From: JBPCPM01 sp050999155
Lineage (GTDB): Bacteria; Actinomycetota; Thermoleophilia; Solirubrobacterales; 70-9
Assembly: GCA_050999155.1 (NCBI GenBank)
Contig: JBPCPM010000103.1
Location: forward strand, 1-38,925
Reading direction: 5' to 3'
DNA length: 38,925 bases
This document shows, piece after piece, positions 8,539-16,343 of this stretch (position 1 is its first letter; each line of letters starts with the position of its first letter). The position numbers were made by a program, and so were the translations under genes. The notes under the pieces are model-generated. The model did no database searches and had not been told where the DNA came from. It was given only the letters and a program-made list of their open reading frames with translations.

Positions 8539-9600
8539 CTAGAAGAGCCGGTCGGCCGCGTCGGCCGGCTCGGGCTCGCCGACGTGGCGGAACCCCGCCG
8601 CGGTGAGGACCCGGCCCCGGGGCGTGCGCTTGATCAGGCCCTGCTGGAGCAGGTAGGGCTCGTAGACGTCCTCGATCGTGTCGGCCTCCTCGGAGACGGC
8701 GACGGCCAGCGTCGAGAGGCCGACCGGGCCCCCGTCGAACTTGCGCGCCAAGGCTTCGAGCAGCTCGCGGTCGAGGCGGTCCAGGCCCGCCTCGTCGACC
8801 TCGAGCAGGGTCAGCGCCTCGGCGGCGATCTCGTCGTCGACGACGCCGCGGCCGCGGACCTCGGCGATGTCACGGACGCGACGCAGGAGGCGGTTGGCGA
8901 CACGCGGCGTGCCACGCGAGCGCGACGCGATCATCTCGGCGCCCGGCGTGGTGACCTCGACGCCGAGGATCTGAGCCGAGCGCTCGACGATGGTGGCCAG
9001 CTCGGCCATCCCGTAGTGCTCGAGGCGGTGCGAGACGCCGAAGCGGTCGCGCAGCGGCGTCGTGAGCAGGCCGGCCCGGGTCGTCGCCCCGACGAGGGTG
9101 AACGGGGGCAGGTCGAGGGTGACGGTCCGCGCGCCGGACCCGACGCCCAGCACGACCGGCAGCTGCCGGTCCTCCATCGCCGGGTACAGCGTCTCCTCGA
9201 CCGCCCGGGTGAGACGGTGGATCTCGTCGATGAAAAAGACGCTGCCCGGCTCCAGCGCGGTGAGAAACGCGGCGATGTCCGCCTTGCGCTCCAGGGCGGG
9301 GCCGGCCGTCTGGACGAGCGGGACGCCAAGCTCGGCGGCGATGATCCCGGCCAGGGAGGTCTTGCCCAGGCCGGGGGGGCCCGCGAGCAGCACGTGGTCG
9401 AGCGCTTCGGAACGCCGGCGGGCCGCCTCCATGAAGATCGACAGCTGCTCGGTCAGCCGGGGCTGGCCGACGAAGTCCTCGAGCCGCCGGGGACGCAGCG
9501 AGCGCTCGACCTCCTCCTCGCCGCCCAGCGGCGCGGAGTCGCGGACCTCGGCCGCCTCGGCCTCGTCGTCGATGCCCGGGGTGCGGATCGGCTCGGACAT
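8539..9600 (-). CDS. ruvB: Holliday junction branch-migration ATPase RuvB
   Basis: Hexameric AAA+ motor that drives branch migration of Holliday junctions with RuvA. The 353-residue product has the typical layout: LRPRRLEDFVGQ near residue 35, Walker A GPPGLGKTS at about 75, Walker B FFIDEIHRL at about 123, sensor 1 GATTRAG at about 171, the arginine-finger region RSRGTPRVANRL near 228, and a C-terminal winged helix (PRGRVLTAAGFRHVG). Its ATG overlaps the ruvA stop by one base (TGATG), so translation is coupled. Length and motif order are normal. Confidence 0.97.
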   Translation of the reverse strand: MSEPIRTPGIDDEAEAAEVRDSAPLGGEEEVERSLRPRRLEDFVGQPRLTEQLSIFMEAARRRSEALDHVLLAGPPGLGKTSLAGIIAAELGVPLVQTAGPALERKADIAAFLTALEPGSVFFIDEIHRLTRAVEETLYPAMEDRQLPVVLGVGSGARTVTLDLPPFTLVGATTRAGLLTTPLRDRFGVSHRLEHYGMAELATIVERSAQILGVEVTTPGAEMIASRSRGTPRVANRLLRRVRDIAEVRGRGVVDDEIAAEALTLLEVDEAGLDRLDRELLEALARKFDGGPVGLSTLAVAVSEEADTIEDVYEPYLLQQGLIKRTPRGRVLTAAGFRHVGEPEPADAADRLF

Positions 9601-10190
9601 CAGCCGCGCGCCCGCCCGGCGGCGCGCTTGAGGGCCGCGGCGATCAGCTCTTCGGGGGCGGCGCCCTCGACGTCACGCAACAGCGCCTCGACCTCGGCCG
9701 GCTCGTAGCCGAGGCCCAGCAGGCCCTCGCGTGCCTCGGAGCGGGGGTCGCTCTCACCACCGGCCAGCCCGTCGCCCGCTGGCAGATCGCCCCCGAATGC
9801 CTCCTTGAGCTCGACGATGATCCGCTGCGCCGTCTTCTTGCCGACGCCGGGTGCAGCCTGGACGGCCTTGGTGTCTCCCGCGGCGATCAGGCGGATCATC
9901 TCGCGCGCCGGGGCCCCCGAGCAGATGGCGAGCGACACCCGCGGGCCGACGCCGCTGACGGTCAGCAGCTTCAAGAACAGGTCACGCTCGGCCTCGGCCG
10001 CGAAGCCGAACAGCGTCATGGCGTCCTCCCGGGTCACCAGGTGAGCGTGCAGCGTCACCTCGTTGCCGCAGGCGGGGACCGAGCGCAGGGTCTGGGCGGA
10101 GATCTCCAGGCGGTAGCCGACACCCGCCGCCTCGACGACGACGTGGTCGGGGCGCCGGACGAGCACCTCGCCACGGACCGAGGCGATCAT
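9600..10190 (-). CDS. ruvA: Holliday junction DNA-binding protein RuvA
   Basis: Tetrameric protein that holds the Holliday junction in a square-planar form and recruits RuvB. 196 residues: N-terminal OB fold (MIASVRGEVLVRRPDHVVVE), two helix-hairpin-helix motifs (SGVGPRVSLAI about 78-88 and PGVGKKTAQRIIVELK about 113-128) and a C-terminal UBA-like domain (ALLGLGYEPAEVEALL-type) that contacts RuvB. ATG 10190 overlaps the ruvC stop as ATGA. The frame is open further upstream, but that part overlaps ruvC in another frame and is a shadow. Confidence 0.97.
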   Translation of the reverse strand: MIASVRGEVLVRRPDHVVVEAAGVGYRLEISAQTLRSVPACGNEVTLHAHLVTREDAMTLFGFAAEAERDLFLKLLTVSGVGPRVSLAICSGAPAREMIRLIAAGDTKAVQAAPGVGKKTAQRIIVELKEAFGGDLPAGDGLAGGESDPRSEAREGLLGLGYEPAEVEALLRDVEGAAPEELIAAALKRAAGRARG

Positions 10191-10708
10191 CCGGCCACCG
10201 GGGCGCGGACGCGGTTGTCGATGGTCACGCGGACGTCCTGGGCGTGGCAGATGGCGACGGCCAGCGCGTCGGCCGCGTGGTCGGGGCGGGGCGGCTCGGG
10301 AAGGGACAGCAGCCGGCCGACCATCCGCTGGACCTGGTCCTTGGGAGCACGCCCGGAGCCACAGACCGCGCGTTTGATCGCCTGGGGCGTATAGCCCGCG
10401 CAGGGGCGGTCGCGCTGGGCCGCGGCGAGCATCACCACGCCGCGGGCCTGGCCCACGGCAAAGGCCGAGTTGACGTTGCGCCCGTAGAACAGGTCCTCGA
10501 CGGCCACGGCGACCGGCTGGTGGGTGTCGATCAGCTCGGCCACCTGCTCGTGGATGGCGGACAGTCGCTGTTCGAGCGGCCCGCCGGGGGCCGTGGTGAT
10601 GCAGCCACCGTCGAGCGCGACCATCCGCCCGCCGTCGCGGCGCACGACGCCGTAGCCGGTGTTGGCCAGGCCAGGGTCGATTCCGAGGACGATCACCACC
10701 CTCGGCAT
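10187..10708 (-). CDS. ruvC: Crossover junction endodeoxyribonuclease RuvC
   Basis: Holliday junction resolvase with an RNase H-like fold. The 173-residue product shows LGIDPGLANTGYGVV with the first catalytic Asp, AVEDLFYGRNVNSAF with the catalytic Glu, and the C-terminal DHAADALAVA with the last acidic pair. I start at ATG 10708 (MPRVVIVLGIDPG) because the family begins 5-8 residues before GIDPG; the upstream 17 codons are not family-like. It overlaps ruvA by 4 bp, and yebC ends 137 bp upstream, making yebC-ruvC-ruvA-ruvB a canonical order. Confidence 0.96.
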   Translation of the reverse strand: MPRVVIVLGIDPGLANTGYGVVRRDGGRMVALDGGCITTAPGGPLEQRLSAIHEQVAELIDTHQPVAVAVEDLFYGRNVNSAFAVGQARGVVMLAAAQRDRPCAGYTPQAIKRAVCGSGRAPKDQVQRMVGRLLSLPEPPRPDHAADALAVAICHAQDVRVTIDNRVRAPVAG

Positions 10709-10845
10709 TCTGGGCCCATGCCCGGATGCCTCCCGGCGGGCCCGGTTCGGCGCGCACACGTTGCTGCCCCCTGCGGGCCGTCAGGCCAGCCGCTCGACCT
10801 CGACCGAGCAGACGCCGCCCCGCCCGGCCCTGAGGACGCGACGCC

Positions 10846-11595
10846 TCAGCCGGCGACCCGCTCCAGGACGTCGGCGGGGATGTCGAAGTTCGCGTGGATG
10901 TCCGAGACGTCGTCGAGCTCGTCGAGCGCCTCGAGGAGCCGCACCACGCCGCCCGCGTCGTCCTCGGAGACCTCGATCAGGGTGTTCGGCTCCATCGCCA
11001 CCTCGGCGCTGCGCACCTCCACCCCGGCCTGCTCGATCGCGGCGCGAACGGCCTGGAGGTCGGTCGGCTCGGCGACGACCTTCCACACGCCGCCGTCGCG
11101 CACCAGGTCTTCGGCTCCCGCGTCGACCGCAGGCAGCAGGTCCTCCTCGCCGAACCGTTCCCCGTCGACGAGAACCACGCCCCGCTTGTCGAACTGCCAC
11201 GCGACCGAGCCCGGCTCGCCGAGGCTTCCGCCGTGCTTGGTGAACACGTGGCGGATGTCTGATCCGGCGCGGTTGCGGTTGTCGGTCAGCGCCTCCACGA
11301 GGACGGCGACGCCAGCCGGGGCGTAGCCCTCGTATGTGATCCGCTCGATCTGGTCGGCGTCGGAGCCCTCGCCGGTGCCGCGGTCGATCGCCCGCTGGAT
11401 GTTGTGCTTGGGCATCGAGGCGTCCTTGGCCTTCTGCACGGCAGTGGCCAGCGACGGGTTGCCGTCGACGTCGCCCCCGCCCTCGCGCGCCGCAACGGTG
11501 ATCGCCCGGGCCAGCCGCGTGAATTCCTTGCCCCGCTTGGCGTCGGTTGCCGCCTTCTTGTGCTTGATCGACGCCCATTTCGAATGTCCCGCCAT
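10846..11595 (-). CDS. yebC: YebC/PmpR family protein
   Basis: Member of the TACO1/YebC family, described as transcriptional regulators (PmpR) and more recently as factors that help ribosomes through difficult motifs. 249 residues: MAGHSKWASIKHKKAATDAKRG-type start, the three-domain family pattern with KDASMPKHNIQRAI, ‘YEGYAPAGVAVLVEALTDNRNR’ and a C-terminal DDVSDIHANFDIP. The conventional ATG at 11595 is preferred over the ATG three codons earlier, since it lies 7 nt after TACAAT. First gene of the ruv cluster. Divergent from the transporter at 11638 with a 42-bp gap. Confidence 0.95.
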   Translation of the reverse strand: MAGHSKWASIKHKKAATDAKRGKEFTRLARAITVAAREGGGDVDGNPSLATAVQKAKDASMPKHNIQRAIDRGTGEGSDADQIERITYEGYAPAGVAVLVEALTDNRNRAGSDIRHVFTKHGGSLGEPGSVAWQFDKRGVVLVDGERFGEEDLLPAVDAGAEDLVRDGGVWKVVAEPTDLQAVRAAIEQAGVEVRSAEVAMEPNTLIEVSEDDAGGVVRLLEALDELDDVSDIHANFDIPADVLERVAG

Positions 11596-11602
11596 TCCAT
11601 AC

Positions 11603-11608
11603 ATTGTA
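11603..11608 (-). promoter_or_regulatory. -10 box for leaderless yebC
   Basis: TACAAT on the minus strand, 7 nt before the ATG of yebC. It is the best match to the TATAAT consensus in the window, in a locally AT-rich patch of an otherwise GC-rich region. No ribosome binding site fits between it and the ATG. Confidence 0.6.
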
Positions 11609-11637
11609 ATTCGCGAGGCGGGGTAGCACCCAAAGCG

Positions 11638-12576
11638 GTGTTCGTAGCATCTGCATCGTTCGCGCTGGCCTTCGAAGTCGGCGTCGCGGCAGCGGTGCTC
11701 TCGGCCGTGGCCACCAACCTCGCGTTTTTGTGCAAGCACCGCGGCGCCGTGGCGGCCCCGGATGTCGACATGGCCCACCCGGTGCGCAGCGCCGCCGACC
11801 TGTTCCGGTCGAAGTGGTGGACGATCGGGTGGCTGATCGCCGTCGGGGGATTCCTTGCCCACGTGGCGGCGCTGGCCCTGCTGCCGATCTCGGTCGGGCA
11901 AGCGGTGATCGCCGGCGGCTTCGTGCTGCTGGCCATCCTGGCCGAACGGTTCTTCGGCTTCAACCTCGGCAAGAAGCAGTGGGCCGGCGTGATCCTCGTT
12001 GCCGTGGCCCTCACCACCCTCGCCGTCACCAGCACGACGGGCGGGGACTCCGCCGACTACACCCCGGTGACGCTGATCCTCTTCCAGGGGGGCGCCGTGG
12101 CCATCGGGCTGTGCCTGCTGTTCACGGATCGCGTGCCCCGGATCAAGAGCTACTACCCGGTGCTGCTCGGCGCCTCGGCGGGTCTGGGATTTGGGATCTC
12201 CGACGTAGCGATCAAGGTGGTCAGCGGCGGGGACGGGCTCGGGCCGCTCGGGATCATCAACCCGTGGGCAGGGCTGGCCCTCGCCGCCGGGATCTTCTCC
12301 TTTTACGCCTCGGCACGGAGCCTGCAGATCGGCGAGGGCGTTTCGGTGATCGCCATCACGTCGGTGGCCGCGAACATGTCGGCCATCCTCGCGGGAATCA
12401 TCGTCTTCGGGGACCCCATGGGCGAGGACGCGCTGGAGGTCGCATCGCGGAGCGCCGCCTTTTTGATGATCCTCGCCGCGTCCGGGTTGATGCCGGCGCC
12501 CGTGCGGGTGGCCGATTCGGTGGGCGCCGACGAATCGACGGGCTCCGCCGGCGGGGCCACGCCCGCGCCGACCTGA
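11638..12576 (+). CDS. DMT-superfamily (EamA/NIPA-like) membrane transporter
   Basis: 312-residue polytopic membrane protein with about nine hydrophobic segments, starting at FALAFEVGVAAAVLSAVATNLAFL and including WWTIGWLIAVGGFLAHVAALAL, ISVGQAVIAGGFVLLAILAE and LGFGISDVAIKVV. The pattern of paired helices and the ‘GFVLLAILAERFFGF’ segment fit the drug/metabolite transporter superfamily; NIPA-type Mg2+ transporters are an alternative. Substrate unknown. GTG 11638 is the only sensible start between the yebC promoter region and the first helix; no Shine-Dalgarno is obvious. The Ala/Thr/Pro-rich tail is probably cytoplasmic. It is convergent with the next gene, leaving 9 bp. Confidence 0.8.
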   Translation: MFVASASFALAFEVGVAAAVLSAVATNLAFLCKHRGAVAAPDVDMAHPVRSAADLFRSKWWTIGWLIAVGGFLAHVAALALLPISVGQAVIAGGFVLLAILAERFFGFNLGKKQWAGVILVAVALTTLAVTSTTGGDSADYTPVTLILFQGGAVAIGLCLLFTDRVPRIKSYYPVLLGASAGLGFGISDVAIKVVSGGDGLGPLGIINPWAGLALAAGIFSFYASARSLQIGEGVSVIAITSVAANMSAILAGIIVFGDPMGEDALEVASRSAAFLMILAASGLMPAPVRVADSVGADESTGSAGGATPAPT

Positions 12577-12585
12577 GGAAGTCGG

Positions 12586-13128
12586 TCAGGACGGGCAGAG
12601 GCGGTCCGCGAGCTCGCGCGCGTGCTCGCGTTCGATGCCGCCGAGGGTACGCTTGCCCTGGGTGGTCTCCAGGACGAGCGCCCTGCGGCCGAACAGGCCG
12701 CGGACCTTCGCACCGCAGATGGCCCGCCGGTCGACGTTCATCGATCGGCGCGGGCCGAGGAACGCCACCCGCCCGCTGGTGACGATCATGAGCCCGTCCT
12801 CCCCTTGGCGCAGGGCCGGGGCGACGTCGGTGATCTCCTCGTCGGCCGGCAGGTCGGCATGAAGCCGCTCGAGCGCGAGCCGTCCGTCACCGAGCCCGAC
12901 GCCCTCGGCGTGGACCTCTTCGAGGTGCCGCCGGGCGGTCTCGACGTCGCCGTCGGCCGTGCGGGCCTCGGCGAGTTGATGCTCGGCCTCGCGGACGTTC
13001 GCTGCGTGACGCCGCTCGGCATCGCGCAGGGTCCGGATGGCCTGGGAGAACGTCTGGCCGCGCTCGAGCTGCTCGTCGCGCAGCTCACGCGCGGCGGCGC
13101 CGAGGGACTCTCCGCCGGTCGAGGGCAT
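12586..13128 (-). CDS. Coiled-coil plus PH-like domain protein
   Basis: 180-residue soluble protein of unknown function. Residues about 8-75 are strongly helical and charged, with heptad-like spacing (ARELRDEQLERGQTFSQAI, then AERRHAANVREAEHQLAEA), suggesting a coiled coil. Residues about 95-175 (DEEITDVAPALRQGEDGLMI, TSGRVAFLGPRRSMNVDRRA, LVLETTQGKRTLGGIE) resemble a short-strand bacterial PH/GRAM-like domain. ATG 13128 follows the stop of the small acidic gene by 11 bp, so the two are probably co-transcribed. No signal peptide or membrane helix. Confidence 0.7.
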   Translation of the reverse strand: MPSTGGESLGAAARELRDEQLERGQTFSQAIRTLRDAERRHAANVREAEHQLAEARTADGDVETARRHLEEVHAEGVGLGDGRLALERLHADLPADEEITDVAPALRQGEDGLMIVTSGRVAFLGPRRSMNVDRRAICGAKVRGLFGRRALVLETTQGKRTLGGIEREHARELADRLCPS

Positions 13129-13139
13129 CGGCGCTGTGG

Positions 13140-13295
13140 TCAGTGACCGGCCCCGGCTTGGTCCATCTCCTCGTTCTTCGCGTCGACCTTGTCCTGGTCG
13201 GGCTTGTCGGATCCGGGGCTGCCGGTGTTGTGATCGGGACGATCGGGGTCGCGGTGATCGTCGGCCTTGGGTACGTCTGGTTTGGATTCGCTCAT
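13140..13295 (-). CDS. Small highly charged protein (51 aa)
   Basis: 51-residue ORF beginning MSESKPDVPKADDHRDPDRP and ending with a Lys/Asp/Glu-rich stretch (KVDAKNEEMDQAGAGH). It is Asp/Lys/Pro-rich and lacks hydrophobic residues, so it is almost certainly intrinsically disordered. ATG 13295 has GGGAA about 10 nt upstream. The gene ends 11 bp before the coiled-coil/PH-like gene on the same strand. Composition resembles the small acidic proteins at 20817 and 32076 but I see no real sequence similarity. Too short for most ORF filters; evidence is the ribosome binding site, intact frame and fit in the gap. Confidence 0.55.
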   Translation of the reverse strand: MSESKPDVPKADDHRDPDRPDHNTGSPGSDKPDQDKVDAKNEEMDQAGAGH

Positions 13296-13378
13296 GCAAA
13301 TCGCGTTCCCAGGTGACAGTGGGCTAAACGAGACCAGACGAACAAACCGGACTCGGCGCGATGGCGCCGTGCCGGGCC

Positions 13379-14482
13379 TCAGACGACGAACGCGCCGTCC
13401 TTTTGGAGCATCTCGCCGTCGACCTCCACGGTGCCGCCGCGGCGCAGGTCGCAGATCATGTCCCAGTGCACCGCTGACGTGTTCGTGCCGCCGGTCTCGG
13501 GGTAGCTGGTCCCGACGGCCAGGTGGATCGTGCCGCCGATCTTCTCGTCGAGCAGGATCTGCTTGGTCCCTTCGACGATCCCGAAGTTGGTCCCGATGCC
13601 GAGCTCCCCGAGGAAGCGGGCACCCGGGTCGGTGTCAAGCGTGGAGATGAGGAACTCCTCGTTGCGCTCGGCGCTGGCGTCGACGACCTTGCCGCCGGAG
13701 AACTTCAGCCGCACCCCTGCCACTTCCCGACCGGTGTAGGACGTCGGCAGATGAAAGGTCACCTCGCCCTCGGCCGAGTCCTCGACCGGCCCGGTGAAGA
13801 ACTCGCCATCGGGCATGTTGTGGGTGCCCGTGGCGGCGATGAAGTGCCGGTCGGCGATTGACAGCGTCAGGTCGGTGCCCGGCCCCTTGATGTGGACCTC
13901 CTCGCGGCCTTCGATCCAGTCACGCAGTCGGATCGTCTCCTTGGAAGTCTCCTTCCACGCCGAGACGGGATCGTCCCGGTCGGCCAGGCAGGCGGCGTAG
14001 TAGAAGTCCTCGTAGTCGGCCAGGCTCATCGCGGCCTCCGACGCGTAGGCGTGGGTGGGGAAGATCGTCAGCGCCCAGCGCAGGTCGCCCTCGGCCGCCC
14101 GTTCGAGCATCCGCTGACGGACCTCCGCCATGGCCTTGGCCCTCCGGATCTGGCGGGAGGGATCGATGCGGCTCAGCGACCGGGTGTTGGTCTCCGCCAG
14201 GATCCGGATCACGCAGTCGGCGTTGTCCATCGTCCACTTCGCGGTGGGGTCGACCCAGTCGAGCTGGGCGTCGGTCGCCGCCCCGAAGAAGGAGGCCTCC
14301 TGGCCGTCGAGGGTGGCGTTGAGGATCGGGTGGGCGCCGGCGGCCAGGACCTGCTCGTAGACAGCCAGAAGCAGCGGCTCGGCAACGGCCGGACCGCCGA
14401 TGCCGACGACCTCGCCCTCTGCGACCTGCGTGGAGTGCTCGACGAGGATCCGGGCGAGGTTGGCTGTGCGCGGGTCGGTCAT
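13379..14482 (-). CDS. M29-family metallo-aminopeptidase (AmpS/PepS-like)
   Basis: 367-residue cytoplasmic exopeptidase of the thermophilic-aminopeptidase (M29) family, which removes N-terminal residues using two metal ions. Visible family segments: N-terminal Rossmann-like domain (NLARILVEHSTQVAEGEVVG), then the metal-binding C-terminal half with SAERNEEFL, ARFLGELGIGTN, GGTIHLAVGTSYPETGG and the near-terminal HWDMICD. Ligand residues (Glu, His, Asp) appear present. ATG 14482 overlaps the pdxT stop as ATGA and gives a standard N-terminus, so it is the third gene of a pdxS-pdxT-peptidase operon. The link to vitamin B6 synthesis is positional only. Confidence 0.88.
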   Translation of the reverse strand: MTDPRTANLARILVEHSTQVAEGEVVGIGGPAVAEPLLLAVYEQVLAAGAHPILNATLDGQEASFFGAATDAQLDWVDPTAKWTMDNADCVIRILAETNTRSLSRIDPSRQIRRAKAMAEVRQRMLERAAEGDLRWALTIFPTHAYASEAAMSLADYEDFYYAACLADRDDPVSAWKETSKETIRLRDWIEGREEVHIKGPGTDLTLSIADRHFIAATGTHNMPDGEFFTGPVEDSAEGEVTFHLPTSYTGREVAGVRLKFSGGKVVDASAERNEEFLISTLDTDPGARFLGELGIGTNFGIVEGTKQILLDEKIGGTIHLAVGTSYPETGGTNTSAVHWDMICDLRRGGTVEVDGEMLQKDGAFVV

Positions 14483-15141
14483 CGAGGTCCTTCGGTCGGG
14501 GGATCGGCGGGGCCGGGCGTCCACGCCCCGCTGCTTGAGGGTTCCTTCCCGCCCTGGGGGGCCAAACCCTGCGCGGCGTCAGGTACCAGTGCCATGAACA
14601 TCGCGTGCAGGCGGTCGTCGCCTGAGAGCTCGGGGTGGAAGCTGCAGGCCAGCACGCTGCCCTGGCGGACCACCACCGGCTCGTCGTCGTGCCGGGCGAG
14701 CACCTCGACGTCCGGTCCGTGCTCGGCCACGGCCGGCGCTCGGATGAACACGGCGCGCAGCGGCTCGGTCCCGATTCCGTGGACATGGACGTCGGCCTCG
14801 AAGCTGTGGCGCTGGCGACCCGACGCGTTGCGTTCGCACCGGACGTCCAACAGGCCAAGGCGGTCTCGGTCGGCCACGATCATGCCCGCGCACGTCCCGA
14901 AGTAGGGCATCCCCGCCGCGACCCGCTCGGTGATGGCCCCGTCCAGACCCTCCCGGGCCATGCCCTTCATCAGCACGGTCGACTCGCCGCCTGGAACGAT
15001 CAGGGCCCCGACGCCGTCGAGGTCGCCCGGGATGCGGACGGCGAGCCCATCGGCCCCGAGCCGGGCCAGTGCGGCGAGATGCGGTGCGAACCCGCCCTGG
15101 AGGGCGAGGACGCCGATGCGACGGGGGCGCTCGCTCACCAC
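14479..15141 (-). CDS. pdxT: Pyridoxal 5'-phosphate synthase glutaminase subunit PdxT
   Basis: Class I glutamine amidotransferase that frees ammonia from glutamine and feeds it to PdxS in the DXP-independent vitamin B6 pathway. Motifs: RIGVLALQGGFAPH at 8-21, PGGESTVLM near 51, nucleophile region YFGTCAGMI with the catalytic Cys near 83, and the His-Glu pair in SFHPELS near 179. At 220 residues it is somewhat longer than the usual 185-200, the extra being a Pro/Gly/Ser-rich tail. The start codon is GTG (15141) in GTGGTGA, overlapping the pdxS stop, so coupling is likely. Confidence 0.96.
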   Translation of the reverse strand: MVSERPRRIGVLALQGGFAPHLAALARLGADGLAVRIPGDLDGVGALIVPGGESTVLMKGMAREGLDGAITERVAAGMPYFGTCAGMIVADRDRLGLLDVRCERNASGRQRHSFEADVHVHGIGTEPLRAVFIRAPAVAEHGPDVEVLARHDDEPVVVRQGSVLACSFHPELSGDDRLHAMFMALVPDAAQGLAPQGGKEPSSSGAWTPGPADPPTEGPR

Positions 15142-16019
15142 CCGCGCTGCTGCAGCAGCGCGTCCTTGCCGATCTCCCCGATCTCCAGCCCCGGCATGGC
15201 CTCGCCGAGCTCCATCGTCGCCTGGGCGACGCGCGCGGCGTCGGTGAAGTGGGTGGCGGCTTCGACCACCGCGCGGGCCCGCGCCTCGGGGTCGGTGCTC
15301 TTGAAGATGCCCGAGCCGACGAACACGGCCTCCGCGCCCAAGCGCATGGCGAGCATGGCGTCGGGCGGGGTGGCGATCCCTCCGGCGCAGAACAGCGGCA
15401 CGGGCAACCAGCCGCGCTCGGCGACATCGCGAACGAGCTCCAGCGGCGCCTGGTGGTTCTTGGCCAGGGCTCCGAGCTCCTCGGGACCGGCCGCGGCGAG
15501 CTGCTTGATGCCCGTGGTGATCTCGCGCAGGTGGCGGACCGCCTCGACGATGTTGCCGCTGCCGGCCTCGCCCTTGGAGCGGATCATCGCTGCGCCCTCG
15601 GCGATCCGCCGCAGCGCCTCGCCCAGCGACGTCGCGCCGCAGACAAACGGGACCTCGAAGGCGAGCTTGTCGATGTGGTTGACCTCGTCGGCCGGGGTCA
15701 GGACCTCGGACTCGTCGATGTAGTCGACCTCGAGGGACTGCAGAACCTCGGCCTCGGCGAAGTGGCCGATCCGCGCCTTGGCCATCACGGGGATGGACAC
15801 GACCTCCTGGATCTCGGAGATGATCCGCAGGTTGGCCATGCGGGCGACGCCGCCCTCGGCGCGGATGTCGGCAGGGACCCGCTCGAGGGCCATCACGGCC
15901 GACGCACCCGCCTCCTCGGCGATCCGCGCCTGCTCGGCGTTGGTCACGTCCATGATCACCCCGCCCTTGAGCATCTCGGCGAGGCCCGTCTTGACTCGGA
16001 ATGTCGCGCGTTCTGCCAT
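15135..16019 (-). CDS. pdxS: Pyridoxal 5'-phosphate synthase lyase subunit PdxS
   Basis: Dodecameric lyase subunit that joins ribose 5-phosphate, glyceraldehyde 3-phosphate and ammonia into PLP. 294 residues with the near-invariant family sequence: KTGLAEMLKGGVIMDV, ASAVMALERVPADIR, VMAKARIGHFAEA (catalytic Lys), GEAGSGNIVEAVRHLR and a C-terminal VFVGSGIFKS. ATG 16019 gives MAERATF; an in-frame GTG three bases earlier is an alternative. Upstream, TATAGT lies 5 nt from that GTG and 8 nt from the ATG, suggesting a leaderless or nearly leaderless transcript for the operon. Confidence 0.97.
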   Translation of the reverse strand: MAERATFRVKTGLAEMLKGGVIMDVTNAEQARIAEEAGASAVMALERVPADIRAEGGVARMANLRIISEIQEVVSIPVMAKARIGHFAEAEVLQSLEVDYIDESEVLTPADEVNHIDKLAFEVPFVCGATSLGEALRRIAEGAAMIRSKGEAGSGNIVEAVRHLREITTGIKQLAAAGPEELGALAKNHQAPLELVRDVAERGWLPVPLFCAGGIATPPDAMLAMRLGAEAVFVGSGIFKSTDPEARARAVVEAATHFTDAARVAQATMELGEAMPGLEIGEIGKDALLQQRGW

Positions 16020-16027
16020 CACGCAGA

Positions 16028-16033
16028 ACTATA
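16028..16033 (-). promoter_or_regulatory. Candidate -10 box for pdxS
   Basis: TATAGT on the minus strand, 5 nt before GTG 16022 and 8 nt before ATG 16019. Good -10 match; no convincing -35 at 16-18 bp. Confidence 0.45.
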
Positions 16034-16127
16034 CGGGCGGCCCGGAGATGCCGGTCGGGCGCGTGTGGAGGTTTCCCGCCGAGCGCGCGGGGAAGCTAGC
16101 GCGTGTCAATCCCCACAAGGAGCTGCC

Positions 16128-16271
16128 GTGATCTCCATCCTCGTAGGCATCCTGCTCGCCGCCCTGGCGTACTTCATCTGCATCGCGATCGGGCTGCCCT
16201 CAATCGTCGCGATCATCGCGGCGATCCTCGTGCTGCTGGCCAGCTTCCCGGCCGGCCGCCGCTACCGCTGA
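16128..16271 (+). CDS. Small membrane protein (47 aa)
   Basis: 47-residue ORF with almost continuous hydrophobic sequence: ISILVGILLAALAYFICIAI, a GLP turn, then IVAIIAAILVLLASF and a basic tail AGRRYR, which fits a two-helix hairpin with cytoplasmic C-terminus. GTG 16128 is preceded by AAGGAG with a 5-nt spacer, one of the best ribosome binding sites in the window, so I consider it real despite its size. Divergent from pdxS (about 105 bp). Function unknown. Confidence 0.68.
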   Translation: MISILVGILLAALAYFICIAIGLPSIVAIIAAILVLLASFPAGRRYR

Positions 16272-16276
16272 ACCCG

Positions 16277-16291
16277 GCCGGTCCCGCCGGC
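16277..16291. terminator. Weak hairpin between convergent genes
   Basis: GCCGG / CCGGC stem with a 5-nt loop, followed by further GC-rich inverted repeats up to about 16320, in the 72-bp gap between the small membrane protein (plus) and the RpiR-type regulator (minus). No T tract; could act as a bidirectional, factor-dependent end. Confidence 0.25.
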
Positions 16292-16343
16292 TGCTGGTCC
16301 CCTGCCGGGGCCACGGCCGGCGGAGGCCGGTCCGTCGCCCGCG

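Noticed and set aside
9600..10757. Fused upstream extension of ruvA frame
   Set aside because: The part above 10190 lies inside ruvC in another frame; RuvA begins with MIASVRGEV at 10190.
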